The notes beneath the pieces are model-generated. The model was not told where the DNA came from. It did no database searches and was given only the letters and a program-made list of their open reading frames with translations. The translations under genes and the position numbers were made by a program. A stretch of DNA of 64,000 nucleotides from Shewanella insulae (GTDB taxonomy: Bacteria > Pseudomonadota > Gammaproteobacteria > Enterobacterales > Shewanellaceae). Below, one piece after another: positions 1 through 7,985 of the stretch. Location of the stretch: the NCBI RefSeq assembly GCF_009831655.1, contig NZ_WRPA01000004.1:1-64000 (forward strand), written 5' to 3'. Every line of letters begins with the position of its first letter. Positions within the stretch are counted from its first letter, which is position 1.

Positions 1-53
1 TGCGCAGCTTCTAATTTGAACTCTGCACTGAATGTCGGTCTTGTGTTCTTCAT
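1..53 (-). CDS. IS3-family transposase OrfA, N-terminal fragment (window edge)
   Basis: Read on the minus strand from an ATG at 53, the frame gives MKNTRPTFSAEFKLEAA before running off the window. This is the start typical of the IS3-family OrfA helix-turn-helix protein (HTH_Tnp_1), which binds the element ends and is normally joined to OrfB by programmed frameshifting. An AGGTGG ribosome-binding sequence lies just upstream. Only 17 complete codons are visible, so the subgroup and the integrity of the element cannot be judged. Confidence 0.8.
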   Translation of the reverse strand, partial: MKNTRPTFSAEFKLEAA

Positions 54-100
54 TTCTACCACCTTTTTTCCAGAAGTGAGTCTATCACTTCGTCTATTCA
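1..100 (-). mobile_element. Left end of an IS3-family insertion sequence
   Basis: The element appears to begin at position 100 on the minus strand with TGAATAGACG; IS3-family ends characteristically start with TG. The OrfA start codon lies 47 bases inside. The GST reading frame stops exactly at this boundary. The rest of the element, its right end and any target-site duplication lie outside the window. Confidence 0.75.
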
Positions 101-541
101 GGTGGCCAAATTCACTATGCCACTACACTCTTGGCCCCAGGCCTCGACGCAGCGCTCTCTGTCTTCATACACCTTAGTGATGTTTCTAAAGGCCTGGAAG
201 GCGACGAACAGGCCCTGCAGCTCGCAGATCCGCTGCCACATCTCAACCTGGGCCTTCTCTAGCGGCGTGTCGCCAAACAGCGAGTGTGCTGGCGCAGTGA
301 TTTCGTCGAAGTAGCGGCAGATGGCCACAGACTCACACAGGGTCTGGCCGTCGTCGAGTGCCAGCACCGGGATGCGGCCGTTGACGCTAATGGCCTTGAA
401 CTGGTCGCTCAGGTTGTCGCCGGCGCGCAGGTTGAGGCTCTCACGCTTAAGGCCTATCTCTTGCTCGTCTAGGCCGAGTTCTTTTAGGAAGATATTGACG
501 CGTCTGGCGCTAGGGGTCATGGCTAATTCGTAGAGTTTCAT
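98..541 (-). pseudogene. Glutathione S-transferase, 3'-truncated by an IS
   Basis: The product has a complete N-terminal thioredoxin-like GST domain (residues 1-80, with the glutathione-contacting region around NGRIPVL and the ESVAICRYF helix) but only about 60 residues of the alpha-helical C-terminal domain. It ends at residue 147, whereas family members are usually about 200 residues. The stop codon TGA at 100-98 is the first triplet of the adjoining IS3-family element, so the truncation comes from insertion. Some N-terminal fold may remain, but a working transferase is unlikely. It is divergent from a TetR regulator that probably once controlled it. Confidence 0.85.
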
Positions 542-605
542 CTATCCCTCTCTGACTCTTGTGGTAGTTGTTGTGGTGGCCTCAGTTGAAGGTTCTTGCT
601 TTAAC

Positions 606-654
606 TGAACGCTCGTTTAGAATAGAATCTAGATCATTTCTAAACGTTCGGTCA
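606..654. promoter_or_regulatory. Inverted-repeat operator between the GST remnant and the TetR gene
   Basis: Two half-sites face each other: TGAACGCTCGTTTAGAA (606-622) and, on the other strand from 654, TGACCGAACGTTTAGAA. They share CGTTTAGAA and are separated by about 15 bases. The ACGnnCGTTT character resembles TetR/AcrR-type operators. The position, 48-96 bases before the regulator start, fits autoregulation and control of the divergent GST. Confidence 0.6.
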
Positions 655-701
655 AGAAACTTGTTGCGAACACATGTGACTAATTCAGAGCAAAATCATC
701 T

Positions 702-1301
702 ATGGCGAGAAGTTGTAATTTCGATAGACAAGACAAGCTGATAGCAGCCATGGAGCTGTTTTGGCAGAAGGGCTATGCCGACACCTCGGTGGCGGATCTG
801 GTGGCGCACCTAAAGATTAACCGTTTCAGCCTGTACAACAGCTTCGGTGATAAGTTGAGCCTGTACCGCGAGGCCCTGGGCTATTATCTGGCGCATTACG
901 CCCAGCCAAGAATCACCCCCTTGCTGGCCGATGATGCCGATTTGCAGTCGATTATCGACTATATCCAGGCGTTTGTGGCCCTGCAGGCCGAGCAGCCCTA
1001 TGGCTGCTTTATGCAGAATGCGGTGCTTGAGAAGTACCTCAGCGATGAGGTGGTGCAGCAGCTTTGTGGCGAGTTGTTCGATGGTCTGCGTGAGGCCTTT
1101 GCGCGGGTGCTTACAGATGAGCAGCGCCTTGGGCGTGTGAACAGTGAGGTGAATCCCCAGGAGGTGGCCAGCTTCCTGGTGATGCAGCTGCAAGGCATTC
1201 GGGTGCTGGGTAAGGCGAAGCAGTACGCGCTCATCGAGCAAGCCCGCCGAGTGTTGACGGGCTATCTCGACGGACTATTTCTAAGGGCTATCACGGACTA
1301 G
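702..1301 (+). CDS. TetR/AcrR-family transcriptional regulator
   Basis: A 199-residue protein of normal TetR length. The N-terminal helix-turn-helix (about residues 10-57) reads IAAMELFWQKGYADTSVADL...INRFSLYNSFGDKLSLY, the family DNA-binding signature. The remaining helical part is the ligand-binding and dimerisation domain and has no recognisable ligand specificity. It is transcribed away from the truncated GST gene, and the gap holds an inverted repeat, so it is probably an autorepressor that also controlled the GST. Loss of that target may have left it with little function, unless it acts elsewhere. Confidence 0.88.
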   Translation: MARSCNFDRQDKLIAAMELFWQKGYADTSVADLVAHLKINRFSLYNSFGDKLSLYREALGYYLAHYAQPRITPLLADDADLQSIIDYIQAFVALQAEQPYGCFMQNAVLEKYLSDEVVQQLCGELFDGLREAFARVLTDEQRLGRVNSEVNPQEVASFLVMQLQGIRVLGKAKQYALIEQARRVLTGYLDGLFLRAITD

Positions 1302-1335
1302 CTTAAAGGGCTGAGGCCCTAAATAAACGAGAAGC

Positions 1336-2205
1336 TTATTTGGCGCCTTTAATCAGCGGGATGCCGTTGGTGCCCACCGGAATATAGACTGTGGTGTGAT
1401 TGGGCGAGTCCGCCATCTTCAGCTGGGCGTTAATCGCCTCGTGCTGCAGATAGTTGGGGGTCAGGGTCTCGTTGATGATCTTCTGCGCCTGGGCGATACC
1501 CTTTGCCTCTTCGATGCGGATCTCGGCGTCCTTCTGGGCGATCTCCTTCTGGGTCTCCTTCTCCGACAACAGCTGCTGGGCGGCCAGCTTCTTCTCGACC
1601 GCGATGGCGACTATGTCGGGGTAGTTGATGTTGCCCACAATCACGTTGTTGAGCTGAAAGGGCGAGGTCTTGAGGTAGTCTTTGAGCTTGACCGACACCG
1701 CTTGGGCGATCTCCGAGCGGTTTTCTTTCAGCGCCACGCTGTCATAACGCTGCACCTCGTCACGCACATAGGTGCGAAAGGTCTCGCGCACGAAACGCAC
1801 ATACCAGTTTTCGGCGCCATATTGCTCTACTACCTGCTGCACAGTGCCCGACTTGATGGCGATCACCGCATGGAAGTTAAAGCTGATGTTGAGATCGTCC
1901 TTGGCGAGGATCTTAAAGTTTTCCGTGTAGGTGTTGGGGCGCATGTCGATGTTGATCACCTCGTTGCGCCACAGGGAGACACCATAGTTGCTGGGGCCTA
2001 TGAGGGTGCCGCGATAGCCGCCGGCGCCGAAGATGCGAGGCTTCTCAAACACATAGCCCTCTTCACCCGCCGGGGTGTTGGGGTTGGTGCAACCCGTTAG
2101 GCCAGTGGCCAGCGGCAGTACGACCAGGAGCGGTGCGATAAATTTCAGACGGCCGAGTCCGCTTAGGCGTGGGCCGAAAGTCTTGTTGGCTTTACGATTA
2201 AACAT
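1336..2205 (-). CDS. SPFH/Band 7 (prohibitin-like) lipoprotein
   Basis: A 289-residue protein with an N-terminal hydrophobic segment ending in LTGC, a plausible lipobox, so it is probably lipid-anchored in the envelope. The Band 7 domain spans about residues 50-210, followed by an Ala/Glu/Lys-rich coiled coil (KKLAAQQLLSEKETQKEIAQKDAEIRI, about 205-245) as in prohibitin/HflC/stomatin relatives, which scaffold membrane microdomains. The ATG at 2205 has AAGGA upstream and is preferred over an in-frame TTG one codon earlier. The gene lies 12 bases after the DUF2461 gene, so the two are probably co-transcribed. The substrate or partner is unknown. Confidence 0.85.
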   Translation of the reverse strand: MFNRKANKTFGPRLSGLGRLKFIAPLLVVLPLATGLTGCTNPNTPAGEEGYVFEKPRIFGAGGYRGTLIGPSNYGVSLWRNEVINIDMRPNTYTENFKILAKDDLNISFNFHAVIAIKSGTVQQVVEQYGAENWYVRFVRETFRTYVRDEVQRYDSVALKENRSEIAQAVSVKLKDYLKTSPFQLNNVIVGNINYPDIVAIAVEKKLAAQQLLSEKETQKEIAQKDAEIRIEEAKGIAQAQKIINETLTPNYLQHEAINAQLKMADSPNHTTVYIPVGTNGIPLIKGAK

Positions 2206-2217
2206 CAAAAATCCTTT

Positions 2218-2916
2218 TTAATAATCTAGGTCCAGGGCGAAACAGAGGTAGCCCATGAGTTTGTTGACCTGGCTAAACTGCTTGGCGCACCAGGTATCGA
2301 AATCCTCGGCAAACAGCTGCCGGGTGTCGAGTGGTTTGATGGCGATAAAGTCTTTGCGCTTGAGCTCATCAATCATGGGGTGATGCTTGTCAAAGCCCTT
2401 GGGCGGGCGCTGCAGGCTGTCGCCCTCCATGTTAAATCCAGCGTCGCTCAGCTGCTTGAGCGCCTGTTTGTAGGCGTTGGGGTTATCGTCGATGCAGCTG
2501 CGGATCTGGCTTAGCGCCTTGCTGTCTGGGTGCCAGATCCCGGCGCCGAGGAAGCAGCCATCGTTGGCGATATGCAAATACAGTCCAGGAGCGTGCACAT
2601 CTTTGCCCTGGAAATGGCGAAACTGAATGCCGACGTTGATCTTATATGGGGTCTTGTCCTTGCTAAAGCGGGCATCGCGTTGGGGGCGCATCAGGCTGCC
2701 GCCGACCTTCTTGGGCACGGCGGTGAGGCGCGGCGAGAGCTTGGCGATATGGGGCGCCATGACACTAATAAAGTTGAGCGCCGGGGTGCGTACCTTGGCC
2801 TCATACTCGCTTTGGTGGCTCTTGAACCAGTCGCGCTCGTTATTGCTTGCCAGCTTGGCGAGAAAGTCGAGGCAGTCTGGGGTAAATATGGCTTCCCTGG
2901 GGGCCGATGTGGTCAT
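2218..2916 (-). CDS. DUF2461 / TIGR02453-family protein
   Basis: A 232-residue soluble protein beginning around FTPDCLDFLAKLASNNERDWFKSH and carrying RPQRDARFSKDKTPYK. These are hallmark stretches of the DUF2461 family, which is widespread in bacteria and has no established biochemical role. It has no signal peptide or membrane segment. It is the first gene of a probable two-gene unit with the downstream SPFH lipoprotein. The functional link is not known. Confidence 0.85.
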   Translation of the reverse strand: MTTSAPREAIFTPDCLDFLAKLASNNERDWFKSHQSEYEAKVRTPALNFISVMAPHIAKLSPRLTAVPKKVGGSLMRPQRDARFSKDKTPYKINVGIQFRHFQGKDVHAPGLYLHIANDGCFLGAGIWHPDSKALSQIRSCIDDNPNAYKQALKQLSDAGFNMEGDSLQRPPKGFDKHHPMIDELKRKDFIAIKPLDTRQLFAEDFDTWCAKQFSQVNKLMGYLCFALDLDY

Positions 2917-3097
2917 AATCTGTGCCCTATGTCCTAATTATCAATATCTTGGCTAAATTACCATATTCCCTGCAAAGAGTGTTAATGCCTAGGCCCTAGT
3001 GATTGCTGGATTGTGCATTCTGCGAAGGGCGATAGCCGCTTGCTATGTTATAGTGCGCTCCATGCTCAACGCTATGTCGATATAACAGGAAAGAGAG

Positions 3098-3550
3098 ATG
3101 AAAATTTGGGTCGATGCCGATGCCTGTCCGGGTGTGATTAAGGAGATACTGTTTCGCGCCGCCGAGCGCGCCGAGATCGCCGTGACCTTGGTGGCCAACC
3201 ATGCTATGCGTATTCCGCCGTCGCGTTTTATCCAGTTGGTGACGGTGTCGTCCGGCTTCGATGTGGCCGACAATGAGATAGTGCGGCGCGCGGCGCCTGG
3301 CGATCTGGTGATCACCGCCGATATTCCCCTGGCCTCGGAGGTGATCGACAAGGGGGCGCTGGCGCTCAATCCCCGTGGCGAGCTGTACACTGAGCATAAC
3401 ATTAAGTCTATCCTCAACATGCGCGATTTTATGGATACCATGCGGGCCAGCGGCGTGCAGACCGGCGGCCCGGCCGCCATAGGCCAGAGTGAGAAACAGG
3501 CCTTCGGTAACCAGCTGGATCGCCTGATCACCAAACACCACAAACGCTAG
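3098..3550 (+). CDS. yaiI: YaiI/YqxD (DUF188) family protein
   Basis: A 150-residue protein matching the YaiI/YqxD family over its full length. It opens with [16 protein letters not shown], then has [28 protein letters not shown] and [13 protein letters not shown]. The conserved acidic residues of the N-terminal strand and the DxxIA motif recall PIN-like nuclease folds, but no activity is established. AGGAAAGAG lies just before the ATG. It is a single gene with its own terminator about 90 bases downstream. Confidence 0.92.
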   Translation: MKIWVDADACPGVIKEILFRAAERAEIAVTLVANHAMRIPPSRFIQLVTVSSGFDVADNEIVRRAAPGDLVITADIPLASEVIDKGALALNPRGELYTEHNIKSILNMRDFMDTMRASGVQTGGPAAIGQSEKQAFGNQLDRLITKHHKR

Positions 3551-3641
3551 GTCGATGTTAGTGCTTTGCATTAGTGCTCGATATGAGTGTAGGCATTAAT
3601 GCTCAGAATTAGTGGCTAGCGCCTCGTAACAGCGAATCCCT

Positions 3642-3666
3642 AAGCGCCAGGTTGGCGCTTTTTTTG
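3642..3666 (+). terminator. Rho-independent terminator after yaiI
   Basis: The hairpin AAGCGCCA / TGGCGCTT with a short loop is followed directly by a run of seven T on the plus strand. Confidence 0.85.
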
Positions 3667-3823
3667 TGCCAAAATGTGAGTGGATACTGACGCCACAACG
3701 CCTGTCAGCCTGGGATTGCGCTCAGAGCCGAGTGAGGCGCATCTCACATAACTATTTGATTGTGAATTTGTTTGTCTTGCACTGGCCGCATAAATCGATT
3801 AACTTAAAACAAAAGTTTGCAAT

Positions 3824-3839
3824 ACAAACATTTGTTTGT
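3824..3839. promoter_or_regulatory. Palindrome upstream of psuK
   Basis: ACAAACA-TT-TGTTTGT is a perfect 7+7 inverted repeat ending 41 bases before the chosen psuK start. PsuK here carries its own N-terminal helix-turn-helix, so this site is a candidate autoregulatory operator (inference). A simple AT-rich palindrome could also occur by chance. Confidence 0.4.
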
Positions 3840-3880
3840 TTTGCGGCGATGTATCCTTAATGCTGAGTGAGATTGCCGTA

Positions 3881-4972
3881 ATGACGGAACGTGAATTAGA
3901 AATCCTAGCACTACTCAAGCAAGACCCTCTGATCCCCCAGCAGGAGCTGGCGGATCGTCTTGGGATCAGCCGCTCTGCGGTGGCTGGTCATATCATGAAC
4001 CTGACCAACAAAGGCATTATCCGTGGCAAGGGCTATATTCTAGCCGAAGCCAAGTTTGCCATGGTGGTCGGCGGGGCCAACATGGATATTCTCGGTCGCC
4101 CGGCTGCCAACCTGCGGGTGGGGGATTCTAACCCCGGCAGTGTCAGCTGCTCCCCCGGTGGTGTGGGGCGTAACATTGCCGAGAACCTGGCGCGCCTAGG
4201 CTCAGATACCCGCCTGATGACCGCAGTGGGCAAAGATGCCTATGGCCAGCAGATCGTCGAGCATTGTCAGCGCGCCGGTATCGACATGAAACCCAGCTTG
4301 CAGCTGAGCGATGGCGTGACCTCCACCTACCTCTCGGTGCTCGATGGTGACAGCGACATGCATGTGGCGATCAACGACATGGCGATTCTGGAGCGTCTCG
4401 GGGTCGAGCAGCTCAAGAGTCAGCAGGAGATGTTCAAACGCGCCAGCCTCATCATAGTCGATGCCAACTTGTCTGATGCAGCCTTAGCCTATCTGCTTAG
4501 TAACTTCGCCGATATCCCGCTGTTTGTCGATACCGTTTCTTGCGCCAAGGCGGAGAAGATTAAGCCCTACCTGAGTGCGGTACATACCCTCAAGCCTAAC
4601 CTCAAAGAGGCCGAGCAGCTCTCCGGCATAGCCATCGCCAACTATGGCGAGTTGCCTATGCTGGCCAGCTGGTTCCATGAGCAGGGCGTGCAGCGAATAT
4701 TCCTGAGCCTGGGAACCGATGGGGTGTTTTACAGTGATGGTGAGGAGCAGGCCCTTGTTCCGGCCATTCCGGTCGAGATGGTCAATGCCAACGGCGCCGG
4801 TGATGCCTTCCTCGCGGGCCTGGCCCACGGCTTTATTCAAGGTTGGTCGTCCCGTCAGTCGACCGAGTTTGCCATGGCGGCGGCGGTGGTTGCCCTGTCG
4901 GATCTGGCAACCATCAATCCAAATATGTCTGAAATATCAGTTAACCGAGTTATCAAGGAGTCTCTATGTTAG
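3881..4972 (+). CDS. psuK: Pseudouridine kinase with N-terminal HTH domain (PfkB family)
   Basis: Phosphorylates pseudouridine to pseudouridine 5'-phosphate, the first step of pseudouridine breakdown. Residues 1-60 form a MarR/Lrp-like winged helix ([19 protein letters not shown]). The rest is a ribokinase fold with the PfkB signatures [15 protein letters not shown] and [12 protein letters not shown]; the latter holds the catalytic Asp and anion hole. I chose the ATG at 3881 because the family N-terminus begins with this HTH; in-frame ATGs at 3836 and 3860 lack better ribosome-binding sites. The stop overlaps psuG by 7 bases, indicating translational coupling. The fused HTH suggests DNA binding in addition to catalysis. 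Confidence 0.88.
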   Translation: MTERELEILALLKQDPLIPQQELADRLGISRSAVAGHIMNLTNKGIIRGKGYILAEAKFAMVVGGANMDILGRPAANLRVGDSNPGSVSCSPGGVGRNIAENLARLGSDTRLMTAVGKDAYGQQIVEHCQRAGIDMKPSLQLSDGVTSTYLSVLDGDSDMHVAINDMAILERLGVEQLKSQQEMFKRASLIIVDANLSDAALAYLLSNFADIPLFVDTVSCAKAEKIKPYLSAVHTLKPNLKEAEQLSGIAIANYGELPMLASWFHEQGVQRIFLSLGTDGVFYSDGEEQALVPAIPVEMVNANGAGDAFLAGLAHGFIQGWSSRQSTEFAMAAAVVALSDLATINPNMSEISVNRVIKESLC

Positions 4973-5880
4973 CGCAGTACCTAGATATCAACCCAGAAGT
5001 GAAAGCGGCATTGGATGCCGGCCGTCCCGTGGTGGCACTGGAATCGACCATCATCTCTCACGGTATGCCTTATCCGCAAAATGTCGAGACTGCCCTGAAG
5101 GTAGAGCAGATCATCCGCGATAACGGCGCTGTGCCAGCCACTATCGCGATTCTCAAGGGACGCCTCAAGGTGGGCATGACCCATGAGGAGATCGAGTATC
5201 TGGGTAAGGCGGGTCAGGCTGTGATCAAGACCAGCCGCCGCGACATCCCCTTCATCGTGGCCAAGCAGGCCGATGGTGCGACCACGGTTGCGTCGACCAT
5301 GATCTTGGCGGCGATGGCAGGCATCAAGGTGTTTGCCACCGGCGGTATCGGCGGCGTGCATCGCGGTGCCCAGCAGACCTTCGACATCTCGGCGGATCTG
5401 CAGGAGCTGGCCAACACAGATGTGGCCGTGGTATGCGCCGGTGCCAAGTCGATTCTGGATATCGGCCTGACCCTAGAGTATCTGGAGACCCAAGGGGTGC
5501 CGGTTGTCGGCTATGAAACCGAGACACTGCCTGCCTTCTACACCCGTGAGAGCGATTTTGGTGTCGACTATCGCCTGGATACGCCTAAGCAGGTGGCCGA
5601 TGCCATGACGGCCAAGTGGCAGATGGGCCTCAAGGGCGGTGTGGTTGTGGCTAATCCTATTCCTGCCGAGTATGCCCTGGATAAGGCGATGATCGATCAG
5701 GTGATCAAAGATGCCGTGGCCGAGATGGATGCCAAGGGGATCTCGGGTAAGGCATCGACGCCTTTCTTGTTGGCCAAGGTCGCCGAGAAGACCGAAGGCA
5801 GCAGCCTGGCCGCCAACATCCAGCTGGTATTTAACAATGCTAAGCTGGCGGCGAAAATCGCCAGTGAATACAGCCGTTAA
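4966..5880 (+). CDS. psuG: Pseudouridine-5'-phosphate glycosidase
   Basis: Cleaves the C-C glycosidic bond of pseudouridine 5'-phosphate to uracil and ribose 5-phosphate, completing the pathway begun by PsuK. At 304 residues it matches the usual length of about 310. Family stretches include [18 protein letters not shown], the [15 protein letters not shown]...[12 protein letters not shown] core and VVVANPIP. The start has AAGGAG upstream, inside the end of psuK. No dedicated nucleoside transporter is adjacent, so the substrate probably comes from RNA turnover or a general transporter. Confidence 0.95.
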   Translation: MLAQYLDINPEVKAALDAGRPVVALESTIISHGMPYPQNVETALKVEQIIRDNGAVPATIAILKGRLKVGMTHEEIEYLGKAGQAVIKTSRRDIPFIVAKQADGATTVASTMILAAMAGIKVFATGGIGGVHRGAQQTFDISADLQELANTDVAVVCAGAKSILDIGLTLEYLETQGVPVVGYETETLPAFYTRESDFGVDYRLDTPKQVADAMTAKWQMGLKGGVVVANPIPAEYALDKAMIDQVIKDAVAEMDAKGISGKASTPFLLAKVAEKTEGSSLAANIQLVFNNAKLAAKIASEYSR

Positions 5881-5902
5881 GGGTAATCTGACGGTGATAA
5901 AA

Positions 5903-5927
5903 AAGAGCGCTTAGGCGCTCTTTTTTT
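5903..5927. terminator. Bidirectional terminator between psuG and the Nudix gene
   Basis: AGAGCGC-TTAG-GCGCTCT is flanked by an A-run on the left and seven T on the right. It can therefore serve the psuKG operon and the converging Nudix gene. Confidence 0.85.
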
Positions 5928-5976
5928 GTGAGTTTACGGGGCGTTTATCTTGAGATGACTCTAATTCGTGAGCAGT

Positions 5977-6513
5977 TCATCTAGTGAGCAGCTCATCGCG
6001 GATCAGTCTTAGCAGATAGGTCTCGCGCTCGATAGACAGACCCTTCTTGTCGCTGTGGGCCATGGTGTGCTCATTGTGGGCAATCGCCTCATGAATATCT
6101 ATCCATACCGGGCGCATGCCGTTTTGCAGTTCATGGTGCTCGAGCCTAGTATCGCCAAGCTCTTCGCCAATGGCGCAGACAAAGCAGTAAGACTCCATCT
6201 GCACAAAATCGAATCCTGGCTTGTGCCAGGGACGAAACTCCTGATAGCGGCCGAACTCACTCAATATCTGTATGGTATGGGCGCCGGTTTCCTCTTCCAG
6301 CTCTCGCAGTAGCGCCTGGCGAATATCTTCGCCCTCATCCACACCGCCGCCGGGAATGCTGTAGTCGTGATAGCGCTCGGTGTAGAGCATTAATATTTGG
6401 CTGTCTCTGAGCACTATGGCCCGCGCCGCACGGCGCGTGAAGCCCAGTCCAGTTATCTCCTCTGGCGTGGTGGCGTTAAGGTCGGGATGTAGGGTGGATT
6501 TCAGCAGGCGCAT
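5977..6513 (-). CDS. Nudix hydrolase
   Basis: A 178-residue protein with a complete Nudix box, GGGVDEGEDIRQALLREL continuing EEETG, which holds the metal-binding Glu residues needed to hydrolyse a nucleoside diphosphate linked to another group. The substrate cannot be told from sequence. I prefer the ATG at 6513, with AAGTGAG upstream, over an in-frame GTG four codons earlier. It converges on psuG across a shared terminator. The TrmK-like gene lies 56 bases upstream on the same strand and may be co-transcribed. Confidence 0.88.
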   Translation of the reverse strand: MRLLKSTLHPDLNATTPEEITGLGFTRRAARAIVLRDSQILMLYTERYHDYSIPGGGVDEGEDIRQALLRELEEETGAHTIQILSEFGRYQEFRPWHKPGFDFVQMESYCFVCAIGEELGDTRLEHHELQNGMRPVWIDIHEAIAHNEHTMAHSDKKGLSIERETYLLRLIRDELLTR

Positions 6514-6569
6514 AAATTGACTCACTTGAAGAAGTAATAAGCAAAAGGAAAAAGGTGGAAACTAGCAGG

Positions 6570-7277
6570 CTAGGCGCTAAGCAAGTCTAGCTGCGCCTGA
6601 TAATCTGAGATGGCGCGCTCGAGCAGCGGTTTCTGCTCTTGCTTACTGCCTCTGACCACCTGATGGTAGTGTTTCAGCAGACGCCTTAGGTAGACCACTT
6701 GTGTCTCGATTGGCGCCTGCGACCAGAGGCTGTCGCCAATCGCCGTGATGGGCTGCTTGCCGTGGCGCGCCACATGCAAAAGCTCGTAGCAGCGCTGGTT
6801 CTCACTGATGAGCCGCTCGTCGAAGTATCTGAGCCCCAAGGTATCGAGTCTCTCTCTAAGCTGATAGGTGTGATGCACGGGGCAGAGCAGAAACTCTATG
6901 TTTTGCCCCAGTGCGTCGGCGCGCTGTTGAATCGCGCTCACCAGCTCGCCGGTCAGCTCGCCGCCGACCCCAGCGATGATCACCAGCTGCGGCGTCTCGC
7001 TCGGATAGTTCGCCAGCGGTAGCTTAGCCACATCCATACAGTGCACCCGCCATTGAGGGCTGGTGGCATCTTGATTTAGTGGGAAGAAGCGCGCGAGTTT
7101 GCCCTGCAGGGTCTGCATTATGCCAGGCACGATGTCGACAAAATGCATGGTACCGGCCACTTGCTTCTTAAGCAGGGCGGCGCCGAGCAGGCCGTGATCG
7201 CAGCAGCAATCCCAGATATGTTGGTAACGGCCATCGACCATGGCCTGCAGGTGAGAGAGGCGTTGACTGAGTTTCAA
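6570..7277 (-). CDS. TrmK-like tRNA (adenine-N1)-methyltransferase (COG2384)
   Basis: A 235-residue class I SAM-dependent methyltransferase. The N-terminal KLSQRLSHLQAMV segment followed by IWDCCCDHGLLGAALL corresponds to the KLSxRL...DIGSDHAYLP arrangement of TrmK, which methylates A22 of tRNA. A later segment, PQLVIIAGVGGELTGEL, matches the family catalytic-site region. In this protein the SAM loop is Cys-rich (DCCCDHG), as in gammaproteobacterial members. The start appears to be TTG at 7277, since the conserved N-terminus begins there; a later ATG would remove it. tRNA specificity is inferred from family only. Confidence 0.75.
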   Translation of the reverse strand: MKLSQRLSHLQAMVDGRYQHIWDCCCDHGLLGAALLKKQVAGTMHFVDIVPGIMQTLQGKLARFFPLNQDATSPQWRVHCMDVAKLPLANYPSETPQLVIIAGVGGELTGELVSAIQQRADALGQNIEFLLCPVHHTYQLRERLDTLGLRYFDERLISENQRCYELLHVARHGKQPITAIGDSLWSQAPIETQVVYLRRLLKHYHQVVRGSKQEQKPLLERAISDYQAQLDLLSA

Positions 7278-7358
7278 AGGGGAGGCTCGTCACCGGGAAT
7301 GGCGGTTGTATCGACATTGCCGGTGTTTAATGGGTTGCTTGATCTAGGGTGTCAAAAG

Positions 7359-7607
7359 TTAAAGCAGATCGATTTCCAGCTCGATATCTGTACAACCCTT
7401 CTTACAAAACACGCCGTAATGGCCTGTCTGCGCCTTCTCGGTGGGCACGATCAGCTGCAGTGGTTGTTTACATTTTTGGCAATCGACTCTGTTGCCCTTA
7501 AATAGCCGCTTGATCAGATTCTTCTGCTCGTTAAAGGAGGCGGCCGTGCTCTTGTTGATGGCCGAGAAGTCTACTGCTTGGTTTGCTGGCGTGGCGTTGT
7601 CTGTCAT
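7359..7607 (-). CDS. Small zinc-ribbon-like conserved hypothetical protein
   Basis: An 82-residue protein with CQKC and, about 30 residues later, CKKGC. This is a two-knuckle arrangement likely to bind zinc. The frame extends upstream to 7667, but the ATG at 7607 (MTDNATPANQ) gives the more natural protein. There is no signal peptide. A separate 83-residue zinc-ribbon protein is found at 44132. The function is unknown. Confidence 0.6.
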   Translation of the reverse strand: MTDNATPANQAVDFSAINKSTAASFNEQKNLIKRLFKGNRVDCQKCKQPLQLIVPTEKAQTGHYGVFCKKGCTDIELEIDLL

Positions 7608-7985
7608 CGTCAATGTCGTCAATAGTGGCAAATGAGGCCCTAGTATACCAGCCTTGGCGCGTTGCAACAGCGCTTTTACCAGCCGACAAGGCGGGATCTG
7701 TATTGCAAAGCTTCTTGTCTGATGATCGCAAAGCCTCTTGTCTGGCGGCGCGATAAGTCAGACAGCGAATTCCACTCCCGAATAAAATGTACACTCGTGC
7801 AACATATGTTTATTTTTTGTTAACGTCTTGTTGCCTTTGAGTTGGTGTGATAGCTTGTGCCTTGTTGTGTGGTAGTAAATGCCAAATCAGGTCGCAATTG
7901 AAGAGAGAAATACCGCGGCATTTGCTATTCAGGGAAGTTCTAATAAAAAGACTCTTAACAAAATAAATATAATGGAGAGACCTCT
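7608..7985. other. Intergenic region upstream of the subtilase
   Basis: This 378-base gap separates the divergent zinc-ribbon and protease genes. It contains a 17-base direct repeat (listed separately) and an AT-rich leader from 7795. A loose inverted repeat (AAATGCC near 7878, GGCATTT near 7917) could fold in the protease 5' leader. GGAGAGA lies 8 bases before the protease ATG. I see no convincing gene. Confidence 0.6.
7705..7744. repeat. 17-bp direct repeat, two copies
   Basis: GCAAAGCTTCTTGTCTG (7705-7721) recurs as GCAAAGCCTCTTGTCTG (7728-7744). There is one mismatch and the period is 23 bases, about two helical turns. It could be a tandem regulator site for the divergent genes, or a chance duplication. 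Confidence 0.6.

Noticed and set aside
1396..2100. 234-codon plus-strand ORF opposite the SPFH gene
   Set aside because: Antisense shadow with Val/Leu/Gly/Asp-skewed composition typical of reverse reading of a GC-rich gene.
2996..3571. Long minus-strand ORFs opposite yaiI
   Set aside because: Complementary-strand shadows of a clear YaiI-family gene, with no ribosome-binding site.
3666..3860. 64-codon ORF upstream of psuK
   Set aside because: No ribosome-binding site or family; it spans the psuK promoter and palindrome.
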